A stretch of DNA of 64,000 nucleotides from the NCBI GenBank assembly GCA_015709495.1, contig CP054189.1, positions 1,364,001-1,428,000 on the forward strand, in the 5' to 3' direction. The position numbers and the translations under genes were made by a program. Within the stretch, counting starts at the first letter, position 1. Each line of letters begins with the position of its first letter. The notes below the pieces were generated by a model. That model was given only the letters and a program-made list of their open reading frames with translations. It was not told where the DNA came from and did no database searches. Of this stretch, positions 37,502 through 45,291 are shown one piece after another. This stretch comes from Chthonomonadaceae bacterium. GTDB taxonomy: Bacteria > Armatimonadota > Fimbriimonadia > Fimbriimonadales > Fimbriimonadaceae.

Positions 37502-38142
37502 AATGCGAGCTCGCCCCGTCGATTCTCTCGTGCGATCCAGGGCGATATCGCGAGGCCGTTGCCGAGCTCCTTGCCGCTGGCGTCGAGCGAGTTCATTTCG
37601 ACGTGATGGACGGACAATTCGTTCCTCCGATCACCTTTGGAGCGGGGTTGGTTCGTAGTCTGAGGGACCTCGGCGACGCGGTGTTTGAGGCGCACCTCAT
37701 GACGCTCACACCCGAATCCCACTTTGACGCGTTCCTCGAAGCCGGGTGCCAGTCGATCATCTTTCATCAGGAAGCCACTCCCCACGCGCACCGGCTGTGT
37801 CAGCGGCTCCGAGAGCGAGGGATTCGCGCTGGGGTCGCGCTGAACCCTTCGACCCCCGTCGACGCGGTATTGGAGGTGGCCGATGTGCTCGACCTCGCCT
37901 TGGTCATGACGGTCAATCCGGGATGGGGAGGCCAAGAGTTTCTTCGGGCGTGCCTGAGAAAAGTCGAGACGATTCGGCGAGAGTGCCCGGACCTCGACAT
38001 CGAAGTGGACGGCGGGATCGATCCTCTCACCTTGGGGCTTGCCAAAGCCGCTGGGGCGAACGTGTTCGTTGCGGGGAGCTTCTTGGCGAGTTGCCCCACT
38101 TTGACTTCAGGGGTCGAGCAGTTGAGGGCGGAATGCGACTGA
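37498..38142 (+). CDS. rpe: Ribulose-phosphate 3-epimerase
   Basis: It interconverts ribulose 5-phosphate and xylulose 5-phosphate in the pentose phosphate pathway. The TIM-barrel landmarks are present: APSILSCD at the start, HFDVMDGQFVPPITFG (metal His and Asp), HLM, TVNPGWGGQEF and EVDGGI near the end. Its 214 residues are typical. The ATG overlaps the stop of the PASTA protein. Confidence 0.95.
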   Translation: MKCELAPSILSCDPGRYREAVAELLAAGVERVHFDVMDGQFVPPITFGAGLVRSLRDLGDAVFEAHLMTLTPESHFDAFLEAGCQSIIFHQEATPHAHRLCQRLRERGIRAGVALNPSTPVDAVLEVADVLDLALVMTVNPGWGGQEFLRACLRKVETIRRECPDLDIEVDGGIDPLTLGLAKAAGANVFVAGSFLASCPTLTSGVEQLRAECD

Positions 38143-38423
38143 AGATCGCCACCACGACGTTCTTCTTGACCGGAATGGCGCTTCTGGCGCTTTGGCCGTG
38201 GCTGGTTGGGCCACGCCCCCCGGAAGGCGCTCCAAGGCCCGAATTGGCGAAGTACGCGCGTCGAATGTCGCTCTACGTGGTGGGAACGCTGACGAGTCTC
38301 ACTCTGGCGGCGATCTGCGCGCTGCTGATCGTGAGGAAGGTGAGGCTGGAGTTCCGCGACCGCTCGCGCGAGAACTTCGAGGAGTTGATCGAGAGCACCC
38401 TTCGGGACCATGGCCGTAAGTGA
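38133..38423 (+). CDS. Small two-helix membrane protein
   Basis: This 96-residue frame begins at ATG 38133, ten bases before the rpe stop, and ends inside the start of ribD. Two membrane segments (TTFFLTGMALLALWPWLV and SLYVVGTLTSLTLAAICALL) are followed by a positively charged, then acidic tail. A longer in-frame extension reaching back through rpe has no support. The overlap at both ends makes translation coupling with rpe and ribD likely. No family is recognised. Confidence 0.65.
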   Translation: MRLKIATTTFFLTGMALLALWPWLVGPRPPEGAPRPELAKYARRMSLYVVGTLTSLTLAAICALLIVRKVRLEFRDRSRENFEELIESTLRDHGRK

Positions 38424-39471
38424 CCCGATCCGTTGGATGCGCCAAGCGATTCGCCTTTCGAAGCGGGGATTCCCTGCGCCGAACCCTCGCGTCGGGTGCG
38501 TGATTGTTCGGGAAGGGGCGATCGTGGGCAAGGGATACCACCCCTATGCGGGCGCGCCGCACGCTGAGGTGATGGCCCTCACACAAGCCGGAGAGTCCGC
38601 CCGGGACGCCGATGTGTTCGTCACTTTGGAGCCGTGCAATCACGTTGGACGGACCCCACCGTGCGCGGATGCGCTGATTCGAGCGGGGGTTCGAAGCGTG
38701 GCCATCGCCCTTCGCGATCCCAACCCGAGGGTCGAGGGCGGAGGAGCGGAGCGCCTGAAGGAAGCGGGGATCGAAGTGTCCGTCGGGCTCTGCGAGGACG
38801 AGGCCAAGGCGGCGAACTGGGTCTTCCACGAAGCGATGTTCCGCAATCGCCCCGTAGTCGTACTCAAGGCCGCGATGGGTTTGGATGGCAGGGTGGCGCT
38901 CCCTTCGGGCCAGAGTCAGTGGATCACCAGCGCGGAGTCCCGGCTCGCAGGGCAAAGGCTTCGGGCGGAGTTGGGCGCGGTGCTTGTGGGAAGGGGGACG
39001 GTCGCAACTGACGACCCTTCGCTCACGGCACGGATCCGCGGGGTGGTGAATTCTCCCGTCCGGATCGTTCTCGATCCAGAGGCCAGGCTCCAAGGTTCCG
39101 AAAGGGTTTTCGGCCCGGGAGCGGAGACGCTGTGGTGCGTTGCGGCCGAGCGGGCGACGGAGGCTCAGTTCCCCGTTCGAATGGGGGCGGACGGAGTCGA
39201 TTTGGAGGCGCTGCTCACCCAACTCGGGAGTCGAGGGGTATTGGGAGTTCTCGTGGAAGGCGGGCCTCGGACAATTACCGGCTTTTTGCGTTCGGGCGTC
39301 GTGGACTGGATCGTCCTCTTTATCGCCCCGAAGCTGCTCGGAGCGGGTAAGACGTGGGTCGAGGACCTTGGTTTTCAGACTCTCGATGCCGTGCTTGCGG
39401 TCTCTGATGTGAGCGTTCAGAAGCTGGGCTCGGATTTGATGGTGATGGCGCGGGTCCCACGCCCGTTGTAA
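38410..39471 (+). CDS. ribD: Bifunctional riboflavin biosynthesis deaminase/reductase RibD
   Basis: It carries out two riboflavin steps: deamination of the pyrimidine and reduction of the ribosyl side chain with NADPH. The N-terminal deaminase domain has the zinc site HAEVMAL and PCNHVGRTPPC (about 50-90). The C-terminal RibD_C domain starts at KAAMGLDGRVAL (about 155) and includes VEGGPRTITGF (about 285). Length 353 is normal. It overlaps the preceding small gene by 14 bases. No other rib gene is nearby. Confidence 0.95.
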   Translation: MAVSDPIRWMRQAIRLSKRGFPAPNPRVGCVIVREGAIVGKGYHPYAGAPHAEVMALTQAGESARDADVFVTLEPCNHVGRTPPCADALIRAGVRSVAIALRDPNPRVEGGGAERLKEAGIEVSVGLCEDEAKAANWVFHEAMFRNRPVVVLKAAMGLDGRVALPSGQSQWITSAESRLAGQRLRAELGAVLVGRGTVATDDPSLTARIRGVVNSPVRIVLDPEARLQGSERVFGPGAETLWCVAAERATEAQFPVRMGADGVDLEALLTQLGSRGVLGVLVEGGPRTITGFLRSGVVDWIVLFIAPKLLGAGKTWVEDLGFQTLDAVLAVSDVSVQKLGSDLMVMARVPRPL

Positions 39472-39527
39472 CGGCTGCTTGGGTTCAAACGTTAGTGCTT
39501 TTGCGCGACGCGCAAGGAGAAAGAACG

Positions 39528-40652
39528 ATGCAACGGATGGGATTCTTGAGAACGATGGCGCTCGCCGGCGTAGGCTTGGTTTTCGCCGGTTTGGCGGTTG
39601 CGGATCGGTCGATCGAAGTGAAATCGGGTTGGGTGGTGCCGGTTCGATTCGACTCCGATCTTTCGATCAAGAGCCGCCAAGGGCAGCGCGTTTATGCAAT
39701 CGTCGAAGACTCGCGAGACCTCCCGAAAGGCTCTCAACTCGAAGGCGAGGTCGTCCGGGTTCAACCCGAGCGGGACGGCCGCCCTGGGTTCGTCGACGTG
39801 CGATTCCAAACGATTTGGTTTCCCGATGGCTCCCGGCACAAGATCGACGCCGTGCCCGTTTCGCTCCGCTCCGACAGGATCACCAAGGACCGCGACGGGA
39901 GGATGGTGTTCAAGCAATCCAAGCCTAAGTCCGAAAGGACGGTTTTTGGCGCGATTCTCGGAGGAGCGCTGCTGGGATCGCTCTTAGACAAGCCGTTCGA
40001 GGGCGCATTCCTTGGGACCCTCGCTGGGATTCTGATCGCTGAAGGCGAACGAAGCGCGTCCGAGGTCCTCGTTCGGAAGGGCGACGCTTACGGAATGCTG
40101 TTTCAACGCGACTTCAAGGCGAAGTTCGACGACCGATACGACCCTCGGGACAACCGGTACGACCCTCGCGGCAATCGCAATGATCCACGGGGCGATCGGT
40201 ACGACCCTCGCGACGATCGGTATGATCCACGGGGCGACCGCTACGACCCTCGCGGCGATCAGTATGATCCCCGCGGGGACCGCTATGACCCCCGGAACGG
40301 CGGAGAGAGAACGCCAATTCAGCTCCTCATCGACAACCGAGCGGTGAGCTTCCCACAGGGCCAACAGGCCTACGACGACAGGGGAGCGATCATGGTGCCC
40401 ATTCAGCCTCTGCAGAAGCAACTGGGATTCTCCGTGCAGTGGGTTCGCGACAGCCGCCGCGCCTATATCGAGACCGACGACGCCATTCTAGTGGTTGAAC
40501 AAGATCAGGCGGATTGTCGTCTCAATGGTAAGCGCGAACGAATGGCACGGCCCGCAGTCTTCCGCGACGACGTGATCTACGTGCCACTGGAGACGCTGAA
40601 AGGACTTACGGACCGGAACCTACGAATCGAGGGCACGTTTACGAAACAATAG
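39528..40652 (+). CDS. Secreted protein with heptapeptide repeats and copper-amine-oxidase-N-like domain
   Basis: A Sec signal peptide (MALAGVGLVFAGLAVA|DRS) precedes a beta domain with glycine-zipper-like hydrophobic stretch (FGAILGGALLGSLLDKPFEGAFLGTLAG, split about 142-170) that could insert in a membrane. Residues 203-258 are eight tandem copies of a heptapeptide with consensus RYDPRGD. The C-terminal 100 residues (VPIQPLQKQLGFSVQWVRDS) resemble the copper amine oxidase N-terminal domain, common in exported proteins. ATG 39528 is chosen over an earlier GTG because AAGGAGA lies seven bases upstream. A strong terminator follows. The function is unknown. Confidence 0.82.
   Translation: MQRMGFLRTMALAGVGLVFAGLAVADRSIEVKSGWVVPVRFDSDLSIKSRQGQRVYAIVEDSRDLPKGSQLEGEVVRVQPERDGRPGFVDVRFQTIWFPDGSRHKIDAVPVSLRSDRITKDRDGRMVFKQSKPKSERTVFGAILGGALLGSLLDKPFEGAFLGTLAGILIAEGERSASEVLVRKGDAYGMLFQRDFKAKFDDRYDPRDNRYDPRGNRNDPRGDRYDPRDDRYDPRGDRYDPRGDQYDPRGDRYDPRNGGERTPIQLLIDNRAVSFPQGQQAYDDRGAIMVPIQPLQKQLGFSVQWVRDSRRAYIETDDAILVVEQDQADCRLNGKRERMARPAVFRDDVIYVPLETLKGLTDRNLRIEGTFTKQ
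40134..40301 (+). repeat. Eight in-frame 21-bp tandem repeats (RYDPRGD)
   Basis: Eight 21-base units encode RYDPRDN, RYDPRGN, RNDPRGD, RYDPRDD, RYDPRGD, RYDPRGD, QYDPRGD and RYDPRNG. Each copy keeps alternating basic and acidic residues around Tyr-Asp-Pro. Codon usage varies between copies, so they are not freshly duplicated. Confidence 0.92.
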
Positions 40653-40691
40653 ACGTTGAAAGAATTAGACAGCTTCTTCCTCCCTCCCCCA

Positions 40692-40728
40692 AGCCCCGTC
40701 TCTCGCCCTCAGAGCGGGGCTCTTTTTT
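40692..40728 (+). terminator. Intrinsic terminator after the heptapeptide-repeat gene
   Basis: AGCCCCG (40692-40698) and CTCT pair with AGAG and CGGGGCT (40715-40721), followed by six T residues (40723-40728). It lies between the plus-strand repeat protein and the convergent pdxT end. Confidence 0.85.
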
Positions 40729-40734
40729 GCCCGT

Positions 40735-41307
40735 TTATAGCTTCAGAAACCACTCGTGAAGGACCGTCGAGTCGGTCAGCTCGGGGTGGAAACTGGTCCC
40801 GATCCGGTTTCCTTCTCGCACGGCGACCACCTGCCCTTCGACTTCGGCGAGAATCTCGACGCCCGGTCCTGGCTCAGTGGCGACCGGCGCCCGGATGAAA
40901 ACGCCCGTAACGGGCTCGTCGAACCCTTTGAACTGCACCGGAGCCTCGAAGCTGTGGACCTGCGCCCCGAACGCGTTTCGAACGACGGCGATATCGAGAA
41001 CGCCGAGGGTGTACTGCTCGCGCTCGCACACCTCTCGCGCCATCAGGATCATGCCCATGCAGGTTCCCCAGAGCGGCATTCCTCCCCGGGCGCGCTCCTT
41101 GAGGGCGTCTCCCAGTCCGAACCGTTGCATCAGGAGCCCGGTCGTGGTGCTCTCGCCGCCGGGGATGATCGCGCGGCCGACCCCTTCGAGGTCATCGGCG
41201 GTCCGAAGAAGGGAGATTTGCGAGGGGGCGATTCCGGCTCGTTGCAGCGACTCGACGTGCTTCTGGAAGTCGCCTTGGATGGCGACAACGCCCACTCTCG
41301 ACGGCAT
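40735..41307 (-). CDS. pdxT: Pyridoxal 5'-phosphate synthase glutaminase subunit
   Basis: This glutaminase supplies ammonia to PdxS in the deoxyxylulose-independent vitamin B6 route. VGVVAIQGDFQKHVESL opens the protein, IIPGGESTTTGLLMQR is the family signature, GTCMGM holds the catalytic Cys (about 81) and HPEL the catalytic His/Glu (about 172-174). Length 190 is normal. pdxS is not in the window. A TAGACT hexamer ends six bases before the ATG, suggesting a leaderless transcript. Confidence 0.95.
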   Translation of the reverse strand: MPSRVGVVAIQGDFQKHVESLQRAGIAPSQISLLRTADDLEGVGRAIIPGGESTTTGLLMQRFGLGDALKERARGGMPLWGTCMGMILMAREVCEREQYTLGVLDIAVVRNAFGAQVHSFEAPVQFKGFDEPVTGVFIRAPVATEPGPGVEILAEVEGQVVAVREGNRIGTSFHPELTDSTVLHEWFLKL

Positions 41308-41313
41308 GTCGCG

Positions 41314-41319
41314 AGTCTA
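41314..41319 (-). promoter_or_regulatory. -10 box for leaderless pdxT
   Basis: TAGACT on the minus strand, then six bases, then the pdxT ATG. At this spacing the transcript would begin at or next to the start codon. Confidence 0.6.
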
Positions 41320-41345
41320 CCTGGGCGCTTGGGGGCCGGCCTGAG

Positions 41346-41351
41346 TACACT
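41346..41351 (+). promoter_or_regulatory. -10 box for leaderless arginase gene
   Basis: TACACT, six bases, then the GTG of the arginase gene. No Shine-Dalgarno-like sequence lies between. It is divergent from the pdxT -10 box only 26 bases away. Confidence 0.6.
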
Positions 41352-41357
41352 CTGCCC

Positions 41358-42308
41358 GTGATCGACTTGATTGGTGCGCCGTTCGACCTCGGAGGGCAGC
41401 GACTCGGAAGCAGGATGGGTCCGGCTGCCGCGCGCCTTGCAGGGCTGGCCGAAACGTTGAGATCTCTCGGTTGTGCCGTGAAGGACCGGGGCGACCTGAC
41501 TCAACCCCAAGCCGAACCCGGCGCGATGGGGCGAAAAGTGTATCCAAGCGCCTACGTCGCCCTCAAAGAGGTTCGGTCCTCGGTCGAAGACAGCCTCGCG
41601 GTCGACTCCGTGCCGTTGGTGATCGGCGGAGACCACACTGTGAGCATCGGCAGCGTGGGAGCAGCCCTTTCGAAGTACGGAACCGACCTCGCCGTCTTGT
41701 GGGTGGACGCTCATTCGGACCTGAACACCCCCGGCACTTCGGATTCGGGCAACATTCACGGAATGCCCGTCGCCGCGCTGATGGGGTTGGAATCGGGAGT
41801 CGACGGCGAGCAAGAGATTCTCTGGCGGAGGATCATGGCGGAAGTGGTGGGGGCCGAGAAGCTGGGCCCTGGGCGGGCGGCGTGGCTGGGGTTGAGGGAG
41901 GTCGATGGGCCGGAGCAAGAACAGCTCGCGCAGATGCCGGGATGCTTCACCAGCACGATGTACGACCTCGACCGGAACGGCCTTGTGTCCGAGATCGACC
42001 GGCTCGACGCGTGGATTCGGGAATCAGGGGCGAGCCAGTTATGGATTAGCTTCGACGTGGACGTTCTCGACCCGATCCTCGCTCCGGGAACGGGAACCGC
42101 GGTTCGGGGTGGGCTCACCTATCGCGAAATGCACCTCATGGGCGAGATGCTGAGCGAAACCATGCGCGCGCCGGGGTGCCCGTACCGGCTTGCGGGCCTC
42201 GACCTCGTCGAAATCAACCCACTCTTCGACAGGGGCAACGAGACCGCTAAGACCGCCGTCGAATGGATCGCTTCCATCTTCGGGAAGACCATTCTGGGCA
42301 AGCGGTAG
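41358..42308 (+). CDS. Arginase family ureohydrolase
   Basis: It most likely hydrolyses arginine to ornithine and urea. The binuclear manganese site is complete: GGDHTVSIG (about 90-98), DAHSDLNTP (about 117-125) and SFDVDVLDP (about 231-239), plus GLDLVEINP near the end. SGNIHGMPVAAL is the arginase-type loop (agmatinases and formimidoylglutamases differ here), so arginase is preferred. Length 316 is typical. The start is GTG 41358, with a -10 box six bases upstream. Its stop overlaps the -10 box of the next gene. Confidence 0.9.
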   Translation: MIDLIGAPFDLGGQRLGSRMGPAAARLAGLAETLRSLGCAVKDRGDLTQPQAEPGAMGRKVYPSAYVALKEVRSSVEDSLAVDSVPLVIGGDHTVSIGSVGAALSKYGTDLAVLWVDAHSDLNTPGTSDSGNIHGMPVAALMGLESGVDGEQEILWRRIMAEVVGAEKLGPGRAAWLGLREVDGPEQEQLAQMPGCFTSTMYDLDRNGLVSEIDRLDAWIRESGASQLWISFDVDVLDPILAPGTGTAVRGGLTYREMHLMGEMLSETMRAPGCPYRLAGLDLVEINPLFDRGNETAKTAVEWIASIFGKTILGKR

Positions 42309-42311
42309 ACT
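42306..42311 (+). promoter_or_regulatory. -10 box for leaderless kdsD
   Basis: TAGACT includes the arginase stop codon TAG and is followed after seven bases by the ATG of kdsD. kdsD may thus be transcribed separately from arginase. Confidence 0.5.
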
Positions 42312-42318
42312 CGACCTT

Positions 42319-43281
42319 ATGATTCTCCGGCTGCTGAGCGACGCGCTTCGGCATGAGTCCGCAGCCATCGAGTGGCTGGCGGCTCACTTGGACGAGTCCC
42401 ATGAGGAGGCCGTTCGGTGGATTCTCGGCTGTCGGGGGCGAATCGTCACGTGCGGCGTAGGGAAGTCGGGGCACATCGCCCGAAAGGCCGCCGGAACGTT
42501 GGCGAGTACAGGCACCCCTAGCCTGTTTCTCCACGCCGCCGAAGCGCTTCATGGGGATTTGGGGATGATCACCGCCGACGATATCGTGTTGATGGTCTCT
42601 CACAGCGGGGAAACCGACGAGCTCGTTCGGCTGTTCCCTTCCATCGCCGCAATCGGGGCGAGGACGGTCTTGATCACAGGCCGCAAAGAGAGCAGCGCCG
42701 GACGCCTCGCAGATCTGGTTTTGGAGACGGGCGTTCGAGAAGAAGCCTGCCCCAATAACCTCGCGCCGACGACCAGTACGACGGTGATGCTCGCCCTATG
42801 CGACGCGTTGGCGCTTGCCGCGATGAGCGAGCGGAAGTTCACCGCCGACGATTTCGCGAAGTTCCATCCCAGCGGGGCGTTGGGCAAACGGCTGCTGCTG
42901 CGGGTGCGAGATGTCATGCGTTCGGGGGCCGACGTACCCTTGCTGGCCGAGGAAACCGCCCTCAAGGACGTTCTGAGGGCGATCACGAAGGCGGGGGCAG
43001 GGGCGGCATGTGTGACCGACCCCGAAGGGCGGCTGCTTGGACTCATCACCGATGGCGACTTGCGGCGGCGTCTGCTGGACTCGCCGTCGCCGTTCACCGA
43101 TCCTGCGAGCGCGATCATGACCCGAAACCCGTTTCATCTCGGGCCGGACCTCTTGGCGATCGAGGCGCTGGAGTTCTTCCAAAACCTCCCGAAAAAGGTG
43201 GGCGAAATCCCGGTGGTCAAAAACGAAAAGGTCCTCGGACTGATCGTCCTCAAGGACCTTCTGCGTTCGGGAATCGTTTGA
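42319..43281 (+). CDS. kdsD: Arabinose-5-phosphate isomerase (KdsD/KpsF family)
   Basis: This sugar isomerase converts ribulose 5-phosphate to arabinose 5-phosphate, the precursor of Kdo in lipopolysaccharide. An N-terminal SIS domain (CGVGKSGHIARKAAGTLASTGTP split over about 45-70, and SHSGETDEL about 95-103) is followed by two CBS domains (VRDVMRSGADVPLL, about 196-209; SAIMTRNPFHL, about 270). HPSGALGKRL joins the parts. ATG 42319 gives 320 residues, as in the family; a longer frame back into arginase is spurious. Its presence suggests a Gram-negative outer membrane with Kdo. Confidence 0.93.
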   Translation: MILRLLSDALRHESAAIEWLAAHLDESHEEAVRWILGCRGRIVTCGVGKSGHIARKAAGTLASTGTPSLFLHAAEALHGDLGMITADDIVLMVSHSGETDELVRLFPSIAAIGARTVLITGRKESSAGRLADLVLETGVREEACPNNLAPTTSTTVMLALCDALALAAMSERKFTADDFAKFHPSGALGKRLLLRVRDVMRSGADVPLLAEETALKDVLRAITKAGAGAACVTDPEGRLLGLITDGDLRRRLLDSPSPFTDPASAIMTRNPFHLGPDLLAIEALEFFQNLPKKVGEIPVVKNEKVLGLIVLKDLLRSGIV

Positions 43282-43288
43282 CTTCGGT

Positions 43289-43786
43289 TTAGCTCGATTC
43301 GGGCGTGGCCTCTTCCGCTACGGCCGGCGTCGGCGCTTCAGCGGGCGCCTCGGCTGGAGCCTGGACTGGAACCTGGACTGGGGCCTCGACAGGAGCTTCC
43401 GCGGCCTGAACGGGCGGCTCAGGCCTTCGACCTCCCGATCGCTGCCGAGGGCCTCCCCTCGCCATCTCTCGCCGATCGGCGGAGAACTCGGTGACCACGT
43501 ACGGCAGGAGCGCAAGCTCGCGCGCTCTTCGAACCGCCCTTGCGACCATGCGCTGCTCCTTTGCGGTCGTCCCCGTCTGACGGCTCGGCAGCATCTTGCC
43601 ACGGTCATTGACGTAGCGTCGAAGGATGTTGAGGTCCTTGTAGTCGACGGAGTAAATCTTGTTGATGGTCAGGTAGCTGACCTTTCTTCTGCGTCTGCCG
43701 CGAGGCTTGGACTCGCGATCTGCGCCGAAGTCCTTATCCTTCATGGAGGACTCAGGGGCCGAGGGGGTCGGTGTGGTTTCGCTCAT
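43289..43786 (-). CDS. rpsR: Ribosomal protein bS18 with long N- and C-terminal extensions
   Basis: The core (about residues 31-98: RRRRKVSYLTINKIYSVDYK then DLNILRRYVNDRGKMLPSRQ and ELALLPYVV) is bS18 of the small subunit. Zinc-type bS18 proteins carry CxxC near VCRFC; here that place reads SYLT, so this is the cysteine-free form. Core bS18 is about 70-90 residues, but this protein has 165: a 30-residue charged N-terminal extension and a 65-residue C-terminal tail made of Ala/Pro/Glu/Val repeats (APAEAPAEAP). It stands alone and not in the common rpsF-ssb-rpsR operon. Confidence 0.9.
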   Translation of the reverse strand: MSETTPTPSAPESSMKDKDFGADRESKPRGRRRRKVSYLTINKIYSVDYKDLNILRRYVNDRGKMLPSRQTGTTAKEQRMVARAVRRARELALLPYVVTEFSADRREMARGGPRQRSGGRRPEPPVQAAEAPVEAPVQVPVQAPAEAPAEAPTPAVAEEATPESS

Positions 43787-44238
43787 TCGAAGTCGTTTCC
43801 CAAAGAGTGCGGTGAACGGTAATTATGGCACATCAATGCGGAGTCCGTGCGCCGAATCCTGAGTTCAACGCAGGATCGATCCAAGCAAGATCACGCGCGT
43901 AATAGGACAAGGTTTGCGCGGGCGCAGGGCATCCCTGGTAGGAAAGCGGAATCGAAGGGTGGGGCCGGTAGGGAATGAGTCCTTTGTCGGACGCAGACCG
44001 AGAGGTCGCACCGACGCCGTGAGGAAGACCGTAGCCACCAATCCTCCACACCCTCCAGCCCCTGGGGCCGGCCCCGCCAGCCGGCCCTCTGCCTTTTATT
44101 CTCGGTAGAAATCGACCTCGAAACGAGTCGTGGGCAAGCTCCGAACTTGTTCGCCGATTGTGCCCGCGAGCGCCGCCGCTTCTGGATGTTTGGGAAAACA
44201 AGTTAGCAACTCATTTTCTGCAATTCCGATGCAAAATG
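43787..44238. other. Intergenic stretch with no intact gene; possible decayed coding remnant
   Basis: I see no complete gene here. On the minus strand, about 44250 down to 44107, one frame ends in a natural-looking C-terminus (LPTTRFEVDFYRE then stop) but has no start codon with a ribosome-binding site. A different minus-strand frame covers 43833-44201 but has atypical composition. A GC-rich inverted segment (GGGGCCGGCCCC around 44062) could form a hairpin. The stretch may hold gene debris or an unrecognised RNA. Confidence 0.35.
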
Positions 44239-44247
44239 TGATACAAT
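44239..44247 (+). promoter_or_regulatory. Extended -10 promoter upstream of the Cys-containing FN3-like protein gene
   Basis: TGaTACAAT (extended -10 TGn plus TACAAT, 5 of 6 to consensus) lies in a locally AT-rich stretch 64 bases before ATG 44311. No good -35 is visible, as expected for extended -10 promoters. Confidence 0.55.
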
Positions 44248-44310
44248 GAAACTCACTTCGGCTGTGCGCCCTGTGGCGTGAAGTCGCATCGGAAAAAGGA
44301 GGACCTTCCC

Positions 44311-45261
44311 ATGCCCTTTCGTAGCCTAGGCTCGGCCTTGCCCACCCTGCACCATTTCACCGAGCACTGGACGCAAGTGGAGGCTGAATCCCCTGGGATG
44401 ACGGTGCGCGGGGTGGACCTTGCAACTTGGGAGCAGGCGTTCGGGACGTTGCGCGCCCTTTATGAGGACGCGATCCACAAGGACAGCCACTGGCAGATTG
44501 CCATTGGGGACCGCGATGTTCGGCGCGAGGCCATGCGCGAGCACTTGAGGCTCTTCCGAAGTGAGTTTCCTACCAAGGCGAAGAAGACGCCGCTTTGGCA
44601 ACTCGTGCCCAAGCTCCCCAGAGCCTACGCCCAGCAACCCGAGATTCTCACCGCGCTGAGGGATTGCGCGAGGGTCTGGAACGTCTACAACCAGCATTCG
44701 ACCGGGCCCAACACGTCGGCTAAGCCCCTCGTGCTGTCGGACGGAACGACGCTGGAGAGGTTTTGTCAGGGTTTCTCAAACCTCCGCAACGCGTATCAGA
44801 ATGTGCTCGAAGCCGAGCGGAGGGCCATGGGCGCGCGGGAGTCGCGGGATAGGATGCTGCTTCGCGCGGCGGAGTACATGCGCTATTACGACAAAGCGGT
44901 CGTCGTTCACTTGGGACCGGACCATCCGCTCAACGCATCGATCCCTGAACTGTGCCCGCCCGATTGTGAGCTTCCGTGCCCCGAACTCGAATGCGCGTGG
45001 GATGAGGAGGCCGACAAGGCAAAGCTGACTTGGACGTACGATGGCGAAGAGATCGACCACTTCGAATTGCGCTATCACGCCGGGCCGCGCTATGCGGCCG
45101 CCGGTGAACATTCGTGTCAGAAGATCGACCCCGGCCTTCGCGAGTTTCACACTCGGTTCTGTTTGCTGGCGACCGGAAGCATCGCCCTTTACAAACTCTA
45201 TGCAGTCGCCAAGGACGGAAGGGAGAGCGCAAGCCATTCGGTCCGCGTCATTCGGCCCTAA
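44311..45261 (+). CDS. Protein of unknown function with C-terminal FN3-like domain
   Basis: A 316-residue protein with no signal peptide. Residues 1-210 are helical and charged, with many Trp/Arg/Glu (RNAYQNVLEAERRAMGARES). A short Cys-rich joint (CPPDCELPCPELEC, about 218-231) leads to a beta domain of about 85 residues (AKLTWTYDGEEIDHFELRYH) resembling a fibronectin type III fold. AAGGAGG lies eight bases before ATG 44311, which decides the start. No family is recognised. The Cys-rich joint could bind metal. Confidence 0.75.
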   Translation: MPFRSLGSALPTLHHFTEHWTQVEAESPGMTVRGVDLATWEQAFGTLRALYEDAIHKDSHWQIAIGDRDVRREAMREHLRLFRSEFPTKAKKTPLWQLVPKLPRAYAQQPEILTALRDCARVWNVYNQHSTGPNTSAKPLVLSDGTTLERFCQGFSNLRNAYQNVLEAERRAMGARESRDRMLLRAAEYMRYYDKAVVVHLGPDHPLNASIPELCPPDCELPCPELECAWDEEADKAKLTWTYDGEEIDHFELRYHAGPRYAAAGEHSCQKIDPGLREFHTRFCLLATGSIALYKLYAVAKDGRESASHSVRVIRP

Positions 45262-45279
45262 CCGGCCCTGCCGGCGAAC

Positions 45280-45285
45280 TATACT
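45280..45285 (+). promoter_or_regulatory. -10 box for leaderless DUF1579-like gene
   Basis: TATACT, six bases, then ATG 45292; no ribosome-binding site lies between. Confidence 0.6.
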
Positions 45286-45291
45286 GCGGGA

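Noticed and set aside
37746-38423. A 225-residue frame covering rpe and the small membrane gene
   Set aside because: Only its last 96 residues look real; the rest is a shifted reading of rpe, so the gene is listed from ATG 38133.
43833-44201. A 122-residue minus-strand frame after rpsR
   Set aside because: Arg/Gly/Pro-rich composition, no ribosome-binding site, and it overlaps another frame with a more natural C-terminus; not convincing as a gene.
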